40,890 bases of DNA from Bifidobacterium breve (GTDB lineage Bacteria; Actinomycetota; Thermoleophilia; Miltoncostaeales; Miltoncostaeaceae), in assembly GCA_945861935.1 (NCBI GenBank), contig CAMAVU010000007.1:1-40890 (forward strand), written 5' to 3'. The position numbers and the translations under genes were made by a program. Below the pieces are notes generated by a model. The model searched no databases. It was not told where the DNA came from and worked only from the letters and a program-made list of their open reading frames with translations. This document shows positions 8,774-14,594 of the stretch, in pieces (within the stretch, counting starts at the first letter, position 1; the number at the start of each line of letters is the position of its first letter).

Positions 8774-10036
8774 GTGCGGGCGCGGCTTCGGCTCGGCGAT
8801 CCGGCCGATGCGCGCGCTGCAGCCGCTCTCCTCGTCGCTGCGGGCTACCGGGTGCTGGGTCAGACCGACCCAGCACCCGCTGACCTGCTCGTCGTCGATG
8901 AGTGGACCCCCGAGGATGCGCCCTCCGTGCAGGCGGCCCGTCTGGTCGGCACGCGGGTGACGGTTCTGGCCGAGTTGGTTCTGGCCGGGGCGCCGCGGCC
9001 GCTGGTTGCGGTCACCGGCACGGCGGGCAAGACCTCCACATGCCGGGCACTTGAGGACATCCTCCGGGCCTCGGGTCATGAGGTGGTCATCTCCTCCACG
9101 GCCCGTGCGAACAACGCGTGGCCCGACCACTCGCTCGCGGGACCCGCACATGCGGGCGCAGTGACCGTCGCGGAGATGACCTCCACCCATCTCTGCCACA
9201 TGGGGTCCGTCCACCCCGACGTGGCGGTGATCACGATGATCCGCCCGGACCATGTCGAGATGCATGGCAGCCTCGATCGGTATCTCGCGGCCAAGCGAAA
9301 GGTCGTTGCCCACCTCATCCCGGGCGATGCGGTGGTGCTCCCCGTGGACGACCCGGAGACCTGCGTGGCCCTCGGGCCGATCACCGCTGCCGTCTGGGGG
9401 TTCGGGGTCTCCCATTCCGCCCGCCAACCCGGCGCCTTCGCCGTGGGCGGGCAGGTGGTGCTGGACGACGGCCGGGCACGGGAATACTGCCCCGCCCCCG
9501 CATCCGGCCCTGCACTCCGTGCCGCGCTGGCCGCGGGCGCCGCCGCGTTGTCCCTGGGCCTCGCGCCAACCGACGTGGCTCACGCCATGTCGTCCATCCG
9601 GCCCGTCCCCCACCGCATCCACCGGCTCGTCGGGCCCGGGGGCGTGACCCTGGTGGACGACACCATGGCCGCTACCCCGCTGAAGGCCCTCGCCGCGATC
9701 ACCGAATTCGGCACGCGGGACCTCGTGCTCGTGGTGGGTGGTGACGATGCCCCCGCAGGGGTCCGGGTGCACGCCGCCCCCGAGGAGGAGGCGGTCCTTG
9801 CCCGGGCCCTCGGTGCCGCCCGCGACGCGGCCCGCCTACTGGTGGCTTTCGGACCGGCGTCGGACCGGGTACGGGCGCACGTGCGCCCCGACGTGGTGAC
9901 CAACGACATCAACGAGGCGATGGATGTGGCGCTCGGTGCGGCCGCGAGCACCGGTGCCCACGTGCTCGTGAGCCCGATGTTCCCCCTCACCACCCAGGAC
10001 CGCGACCACGTGGCGAGTCTGGGCACCGCCTCTTAG
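8774..10036 (+). CDS. Mur ligase family protein, MurD-like
   Basis: A 420-residue ATP-dependent ligase-type protein. It has a short Rossmann-like N-terminal part, then the P-loop GTAGKTSTCRALEDIL, EMTSTHL, a MurD-like block PDHVEMHGSLDRYLAAKRKV carrying the Lys that is carbamylated in Mur ligases, and a C-terminal domain opening with VDDTMAATPLKALAAI and VVGGDD as in MurD. The P-loop has Ala where MurD/E/F normally have Asn or His. It may add glutamate to a UDP-MurNAc-like acceptor or be a paralogue with another substrate; it is not in a division/cell-wall cluster. Start is GTG 8774, 8 nt after the recombinase stop. Its stop shares four bases with that of the convergent gene. Confidence 0.78.
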   Translation: MRARLRLGDPADARAAAALLVAAGYRVLGQTDPAPADLLVVDEWTPEDAPSVQAARLVGTRVTVLAELVLAGAPRPLVAVTGTAGKTSTCRALEDILRASGHEVVISSTARANNAWPDHSLAGPAHAGAVTVAEMTSTHLCHMGSVHPDVAVITMIRPDHVEMHGSLDRYLAAKRKVVAHLIPGDAVVLPVDDPETCVALGPITAAVWGFGVSHSARQPGAFAVGGQVVLDDGRAREYCPAPASGPALRAALAAGAAALSLGLAPTDVAHAMSSIRPVPHRIHRLVGPGGVTLVDDTMAATPLKALAAITEFGTRDLVLVVGGDDAPAGVRVHAAPEEEAVLARALGAARDAARLLVAFGPASDRVRAHVRPDVVTNDINEAMDVALGAAASTGAHVLVSPMFPLTTQDRDHVASLGTAS

Positions 10037-10593
10037 GAGGGTGCCAGCCGCGTGCGGCCGGGGTGACGCAGGCGCACCACGTGGGCGCCCTCCTCCCGGT
10101 ACTGGCCCACCCAGGCGAGCGGCGGGGAGTATGCGTGCACCGAGACCGCCGGAACGCCGTCCCAGTGCTCCACCCGGTGGATGTAACCGAGGGGGCCCTC
10201 TTGCTCCTGACCCGGCGTCATCACCTGACACGTCGCCGGCCGGTCCAGATGCATGTGGTGCTCGCGGATCATGCCCGCGGCAACGCAGATCCCCACCTCG
10301 GACAGGTCGTGGTCGTGGAAGCCGGTCTCCTGCCCCGGCAGCCACGAGAGCACCCAGACATCGATGAAGTCATTCTCGTACACCAGCCGGTAGTCGCGGT
10401 AGTCCTCGCAGACCGCCACATAGTCACGCCAGAGGCCGGAAGCGACGATCCGGGCGCTCATCGCGGCCAACTCGGGCGCGCGGAGTTGCCGGTCCACATC
10501 CGCGAGGAAGGCGAGCCCCTCGGGCAACACCGGAAATGGCCAGCGCGGCTCGGGCATGGGCCACGCGGGACGAGGATGGACAAGCGTGCTCAC
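10033..10593 (-). CDS. Cysteine dioxygenase family cupin
   Basis: A 186-residue mononuclear iron cupin of the cysteine dioxygenase type, expected to oxidise cysteine or a related thiol to the sulfinate. The metal-binding histidines are visible: H93 and H95 in GFHDHDLSEVG, and H153 in VSVHAYSPPL, with the IHRVEHWDG segment at 138-146 as in the family. Spacing between the second and third ligands (58 residues) is close to that of known enzymes. Start is GTG 10593 with a GGAG element about 6 nt upstream. It converges on the Mur ligase gene with overlapping stop codons (TTAG at 10033-10036), so no terminator can lie between them. Confidence 0.83.
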   Translation of the reverse strand: MSTLVHPRPAWPMPEPRWPFPVLPEGLAFLADVDRQLRAPELAAMSARIVASGLWRDYVAVCEDYRDYRLVYENDFIDVWVLSWLPGQETGFHDHDLSEVGICVAAGMIREHHMHLDRPATCQVMTPGQEQEGPLGYIHRVEHWDGVPAVSVHAYSPPLAWVGQYREEGAHVVRLRHPGRTRLAPS

Positions 10594-10676
10594 GACATGC
10601 TCCGGAATAGGGTCCGCGTGCCGAGGATACGCGCCCGCCCGGCGGATGCACGCGAGGGTCGGTCCCGGGCAGGGGT

Positions 10677-11294
10677 CTACCCGCCGCGGATCCGGCGGAC
10701 TGCCTCCGCATCGTCGCGCTCGATCTCCGCCGCCGCCGCCACGACGGCCTCACGGTCATCCCATGGCACGACCACCATGCCGGCCTCGTCCACATACACC
10801 CAGTCGCCGGAGGCGACGGTGATGCCGCCGGCCGTCACGAGCCCACCCACCTCGAGGACCTGCAGGAGATCCCCGCTGGCCCGCGGCGTCTCGCCGAGCG
10901 CCCACACGCCCATGCCGAGCCCCGCCGCCTCCGCACGATCGCGAATGGCGCCCCATGCGATGACCCCGGCCGCACCGAGCGTCCCGAGGGCGGCGAGCTT
11001 CTTCCCCCCCGCCACGGCCTCCCCCACGGCGTCGGCTGCAGCGATGATCACCACGCCCCCCGCCGGGACCTCCGCGAGCGCATGGCGTGCTGAGTCCACC
11101 AGATCGTGGCCCGGCAGGTCGTCCCGCCGCGGCCCCATGCGGATGGTGGCGGCGGGACCGGCGGTCACCTCTCCGGGGCGCGCCGGCAGCAGGCCGACCG
11201 TATGGCAGCGGTGGGAGTGACGGCGCGCCATCGCGTCGCACAGGGAGGCGCTGGTGACGACTCCCCGGAGGGATGCCGGATCATCTGGGTGCAT
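10677..11294 (-). CDS. RraA family protein (aldolase-like or RNase E regulator-like)
   Basis: A 205-residue protein of the RraA/HMG-CHA aldolase fold. The family core is visible as GKKLAALGTLGAAGVIAWGA followed by I-R-D, the region that binds substrate and metal in the aldolases, and GDWVYVDEAGMVVVPW near the end. Members act either as 4-hydroxy-4-methyl-2-oxoglutarate type aldolases/oxaloacetate decarboxylases or, in gamma-proteobacteria, as RNase E inhibitors; the aldolase role is more likely in this lineage. ATG 11294 is chosen over the upstream in-frame ATG (11387) because GGGAGG lies just before it. It is divergent from the YciI gene, 52 nt apart. Confidence 0.82.
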   Translation of the reverse strand: MHPDDPASLRGVVTSASLCDAMARRHSHRCHTVGLLPARPGEVTAGPAATIRMGPRRDDLPGHDLVDSARHALAEVPAGGVVIIAAADAVGEAVAGGKKLAALGTLGAAGVIAWGAIRDRAEAAGLGMGVWALGETPRASGDLLQVLEVGGLVTAGGITVASGDWVYVDEAGMVVVPWDDREAVVAAAAEIERDDAEAVRRIRGG

Positions 11295-11336
11295 GCCACC
11301 TCCCGGGCGTATGCGAGGATGCGCCGCCGACCAGAC

Positions 11337-11342
11337 GGAGGA
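11337..11342 (+). promoter_or_regulatory. Ribosome-binding site that fixes the YciI start
   Basis: GGAGGA, four bases before the ATG at 11347. It decides against the longer frame opening at 11254. Confidence 0.65.
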
Positions 11343-11346
11343 ACCG

Positions 11347-11619
11347 ATGGCGCACACCCTGCTGCTGTACGAGTACGTCGAGGACATCCTCGACCGGCGT
11401 GGACCTTACCGGGATGCCCACCTGGCCCATCTGCGGGCCCTTGCCGACGCCGGGACCGTGCTCATGGCCGGCGCCCTCGGTGACCCCGTGACGGGCGCGG
11501 CCATCATCTTCGCCCCGTGCTCGCCCGAGGAGGTGGCGGAACAGGTCGTGCGCGACCCGTACTACGCGGCGGGACTCATCCGGGACTGGCAGGCCCTCCC
11601 CTGGACCGTCGTGACCTAG
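11347..11619 (+). CDS. YciI family protein
   Basis: A 90-residue single-domain protein of the YCII-related superfamily, a ferredoxin-like fold. It reads MAHTLLLYEYVEDILDRRGP, with an R.AHLAHLRALADAG helix in which the His and Asp of the usual active-site dyad can be placed, and the closing block VVRDPYYAAGLIRDWQALPW. Some relatives are small dehalogenases or muconolactone isomerase-like enzymes, but most have no assigned role. Cytoplasmic, monocistronic. Confidence 0.82.
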   Translation: MAHTLLLYEYVEDILDRRGPYRDAHLAHLRALADAGTVLMAGALGDPVTGAAIIFAPCSPEEVAEQVVRDPYYAAGLIRDWQALPWTVVT

Positions 11620-11844
11620 GGTCCCGGCGTAGGCAATGGCCTCGACACGGAATCGCATGTACCCCTGACGGGTTGCGGCCTGGCCGATCCGGTTGACCAC
11701 CGCACGGTCGGCGATGTCGGGGACACGTCCCCCATGGGCGAGAGGTCTCCACCCGGATTGGCCGCGTCATCACGCAGCGCCCGCACGCGTGCAGGGTTGC
11801 CCTGCTTCCACCCGGGAAGCGCCTGACCGATCGGGTGGGCGGCG

Positions 11845-11858
11845 CGTGTGCTCACACG
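11845..11858 (-). terminator. Short hairpin after the transglycosylase gene
   Basis: CGTGTG-CT-CACACG starts about 7 nt beyond the stop of the minus-strand transglycosylase. The rest of 11620-11864 holds no clear gene. Confidence 0.35.
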
Positions 11859-11864
11859 ACGACC

Positions 11865-12488
11865 CTACGGCGCCACGGTGACCGCCCCGAGGCGGTCGCC
11901 GTGGGCACTTCGGTAGATCGGCCACGCCGCGAGGACATCGGTGACGTAGCCCCGGGTCTCGTCGAGCGGGATGTCGTCCGGGATGCGTAGGTCACTCCCC
12001 CGGGCCTGCGCGGCCCTCTGCCACGACTGCACTGCCCCGGGACCCGCGTTGTAGGACGCCAGTGCGGCCCCCACAGACCCGTCGTGCATGTCGATGAGGT
12101 AGCGGAGGTACCACGCGCCGTAGGCGATGTTCACCGCCGGATCCTCGATGTCGTCCGGCATGCCCGGCGGGGGAGCGTTCTGGGTCGCGATGAACGTGGC
12201 AGTGGAGGGAAGGATCTGCATCACTCCCACCGCCCCGCGCGGAGACATGGCCGAGGCGTCAAAACCGCTCTCCCTCCAGGCGACCGCCGCCACGAGGGCC
12301 GGATCGAGGCCGTAGCGCTGGGCGTCCCGGTTGATTGCGGCGTCGTGCTCGAGCGGGTACCACAGGCGTGCGTACCACGGCGGCATGGACTGATGAACCG
12401 CCAGGCCCAGCGCGACGGCTGCGCCGATGATGACCAGCACCCCCAGCAGCCTGCGTGCGCGGAATCCCCGGCGCCTACGACGCCCCAT
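11865..12488 (-). CDS. Membrane-anchored lytic transglycosylase (Slt-type)
   Basis: A 207-residue muramidase-like enzyme that cleaves the glycan strands of peptidoglycan. Residues 1-13 are strongly basic and 14-31 form one transmembrane anchor or uncleaved signal. The SLT domain follows: DPALVAAVAWRESGFDASAM with the catalytic Glu73, SPRGAVGVMQILPSTA, NIAYGAWYLRYL and ALASYNAGPGAV. Its ATG overlaps the end of coaE by 14 nt, so it is translated from the same message. It is the last gene of the rpsA-coaE unit. Confidence 0.9.
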   Translation of the reverse strand: MGRRRRRGFRARRLLGVLVIIGAAVALGLAVHQSMPPWYARLWYPLEHDAAINRDAQRYGLDPALVAAVAWRESGFDASAMSPRGAVGVMQILPSTATFIATQNAPPPGMPDDIEDPAVNIAYGAWYLRYLIDMHDGSVGAALASYNAGPGAVQSWQRAAQARGSDLRIPDDIPLDETRGYVTDVLAAWPIYRSAHGDRLGAVTVAP

Positions 12489-13122
12489 CGGACGCCCCGT
12501 GCCCGTAGCGGTGCATTACGCGGCCCACCCACGCATCGAGGTCCATGAGGGATCCGTCGTTCACGTATGCCATGTCGGCGCGGGCGACCTTCGCGGCCTC
12601 GTCAACCTGGTGGGCGCGCCGGGCGTCGTACTGCTGGCCGCGGTCCTCCACACGCACGCGGCGGACGGCCTCGGGGGCAGTCACCACCACCACGGCGTCG
12701 AACTGGTCCGCGAGGCCGACCTCGAACAGGAGCGGTACCTCACAGACGAGCACAGGCGGTGGCGGAGTGGCCGTGCGCTGCCCGGCCACCCAGGCGGTGC
12801 GTTCCGCCCCGATGCGCGGATGCAGAAGACCTTCGAGGAAGGCCAGATCAGCGTCATCGGTGAAGGCACGCTCTCCCACTGCCCCCCGGTCCACGGTGCC
12901 ATCTGCGCCGAGAACCCCATTGCCGAACCTGCCGACGACCGCACTCACGACGTCGGGGTCGGCATACAGGCGATGGACGACCTCGTCGGACGACAGCACC
13001 GCCGCCCCGCGACGCGCGAACGCCGCAAGGGCAGCGGTCTTCCCGGATCCGATTCCCCCGGTGAGGCCGATGCACGCTGGCCCGGAGGTGGGGCGGTCAG
13101 TCCTCGTACTCGCCCTCGTCAT
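12475..13122 (-). CDS. coaE: Dephospho-CoA kinase
   Basis: Catalyses the last step of coenzyme A synthesis, ATP-dependent phosphorylation of the ribose 3'-OH of dephospho-CoA. About 215 residues from the chosen start. Marks are the P-loop GLTGGIGSGKT, SSDEVVHRLY, the HPRI motif, VPLLFEVGL and the adenine-binding RVEDRGQQYDARRAHQ lid region. ATG 13122 overlaps the 3' end of rpsA by 26 nt; the longer frame upstream is only rpsA antiphase sequence. Unlike E. coli, the gene follows rpsA directly, an order also common in actinobacteria. Confidence 0.92.
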   Translation of the reverse strand: MTRASTRTDRPTSGPACIGLTGGIGSGKTAALAAFARRGAAVLSSDEVVHRLYADPDVVSAVVGRFGNGVLGADGTVDRGAVGERAFTDDADLAFLEGLLHPRIGAERTAWVAGQRTATPPPPVLVCEVPLLFEVGLADQFDAVVVVTAPEAVRRVRVEDRGQQYDARRAHQVDEAAKVARADMAYVNDGSLMDLDAWVGRVMHRYGHGASDGAS

Positions 13123-14296
13123 CGTCCACGGGGTCGGCAGCCATCTCCGGCGCGTCGCCATCGTCCGCGGGGGTGACGCCCTTGAGCGACAGGGAGAGTC
13201 GGCGGCGTTCGCCGTCGATCTCGATGATCCGCACCTCGAGGTCGTCACCCTGGTTCACGACCTCCCGCGGGTTCTCGACGTGATGCTCGGCCATCTCGGA
13301 GATGTGGACGAGGCCCTCAACACCCGCATGGATCTCGACGAACGCCCCGAACGTCACGACCTTGGTGACCTTGCCGGGGACGATGTCGTTGATCTGGTAG
13401 GTCTCGACGACGCTCTGCCACGGGTCGGCCTGCGTCTGCTTGAGGCCGAGGGAGATCCGCTGCCGCTCGCGGTCGATCTCGAGGACCTGCACCGTGACGG
13501 TCTCGCCGACGTTCAGGACCTCAGACGGGTGGTTGACGTGGCTCCAGGAGAGCTCCGAGATGTGGATGAGGCCGTCGATCCCGTCGAGGTCGACGAATGC
13601 GCCGAAGTCCACGATGTTGGAGATCACGCCGTCCACGACCTTGCCGGGCTCGAGTTCGTCGAGGATCCGCTGCCTGACCTCGCGCCTGTCGTGCTCAAGC
13701 ACGGCACGGCGGCTCAGCACGACGTTGTTCCGGCTGCGGTTGAGCTCGATCACCTTGCACTCGAGGCGCTGGCCCATGAACTCGTCGAGGTCCTGCACAC
13801 GGCGGATGTCGACGAGCGACGCGGGCAGGAACCCGCGCACGCCGAGGTCGAGGATCAGGCCGCCCTTGACCACCTCGATGACGGTGCCCTCCACGGTCTC
13901 GCCAGCAGTGGAGGCGGCTTCGATGCGCTTCCACGCCTTCTCGAACCGTGCACGCTTCTTGGAAAGGATCAGACGGCCTTCCTGATCCTCCTTCTGCATG
14001 ACCAGGGCGTCGATCATCTCGCCCAGTTGCACCTCGTCCAGCACGCTGACCGACTTGCGGATGGACAACTCGTTGAGCGGGATGATTCCCTCGCTCTTGT
14101 ACCCGATGTCGACGAGCACCTCGTCCTTGTCGATCCGGACAACCCGTCCCGTGACCACGTCCCCCTCACTGAAGATGGGGATGGTGATGTCGTAATTCGG
14201 GACCTGCTGGCCGTCAACCTCGATGTATTCCGGCCCGTCGAGTGTGAAAACGGGGGTTTCGAGGTCGATGATGATCACGTCGTCCGTGGTGCTCAT
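13097..14296 (-). CDS. rpsA: 30S ribosomal protein S1
   Basis: A 399-residue protein with four S1 (OB-fold) RNA-binding repeats, the shorter actinobacterial form compared with six in E. coli. The repeats begin around GDVVTGRVVRIDKDEVLVDI, GETVEGTVIEVVKGGLILDL, GKVVDGVISNIVDFGAFVDL and GKVTKVVTFGAFVEI. The second copy is the least typical in its end region and the last two have the high-affinity GAFV form. The C-terminal tail is very acidic (DDDEGEYED). ATG 14296 fits the conserved start; an AAGGA element lies 12 nt upstream. S1 binds mRNA leaders during initiation, so its role is of interest in a genome with many leaderless genes. Confidence 0.95.
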   Translation of the reverse strand: MSTTDDVIIIDLETPVFTLDGPEYIEVDGQQVPNYDITIPIFSEGDVVTGRVVRIDKDEVLVDIGYKSEGIIPLNELSIRKSVSVLDEVQLGEMIDALVMQKEDQEGRLILSKKRARFEKAWKRIEAASTAGETVEGTVIEVVKGGLILDLGVRGFLPASLVDIRRVQDLDEFMGQRLECKVIELNRSRNNVVLSRRAVLEHDRREVRQRILDELEPGKVVDGVISNIVDFGAFVDLDGIDGLIHISELSWSHVNHPSEVLNVGETVTVQVLEIDRERQRISLGLKQTQADPWQSVVETYQINDIVPGKVTKVVTFGAFVEIHAGVEGLVHISEMAEHHVENPREVVNQGDDLEVRIIEIDGERRRLSLSLKGVTPADDGDAPEMAADPVDDDEGEYED

Positions 14297-14368
14297 GTCG
14301 GTTGGTTGTCCTTGCTGGTGGGGCGGGAGCACCGGCCCCCGCTGCCCGTAGGAGTCACAGGGCGGGGG

Positions 14369-14374
14369 ATGTTA
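14369..14374 (-). promoter_or_regulatory. Possible -10 of the rpsA unit
   Basis: TAACAT on the minus strand, about 70 nt before the rpsA ATG. It overlaps the space just after the J-domain-like gene; no clear -35. Confidence 0.3.
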
Positions 14375-14381
14375 GGCGAAA

Positions 14382-14594
14382 TCAGCCGCCGAGCAGGACC
14401 CGGCGGGCCCATACGAGGCGGGCGAGTTGCAGGCTGCCGCCCTGCTCATCGGCACAGGCGATCTCGCGCAACACCACGAACGCCGCCTCGATCACTTCGG
14501 GACGGGCCTCGGCATGCACCTCCAGCACCCGGTACGGGTCGAGCCCCGGCTCGGGAGCCAGCGGCGGACCGGTCACGGCTTCGCGGCGAGCCAT
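14382..14594 (-). CDS. Small J-domain-like protein
   Basis: A 70-residue protein whose middle, DPYRVLEVHAEARPEVIEAA followed by F-V-V-L, closely follows helices I and II of DnaJ J-domains (the D-Y-Y-x-V-L-G-V pattern). The HPD tripeptide that activates DnaK is absent: where it should lie the protein reads REIACADEQ. A degenerate J-like fold with another role is therefore more likely than a true co-chaperone. The gene is real by context: ATG 14594 has GGGGGAG two bases upstream and overlaps the polA end by 22 nt, implying coupled translation. Confidence 0.6.
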   Translation of the reverse strand: MARREAVTGPPLAPEPGLDPYRVLEVHAEARPEVIEAAFVVLREIACADEQGGSLQLARLVWARRVLLGG

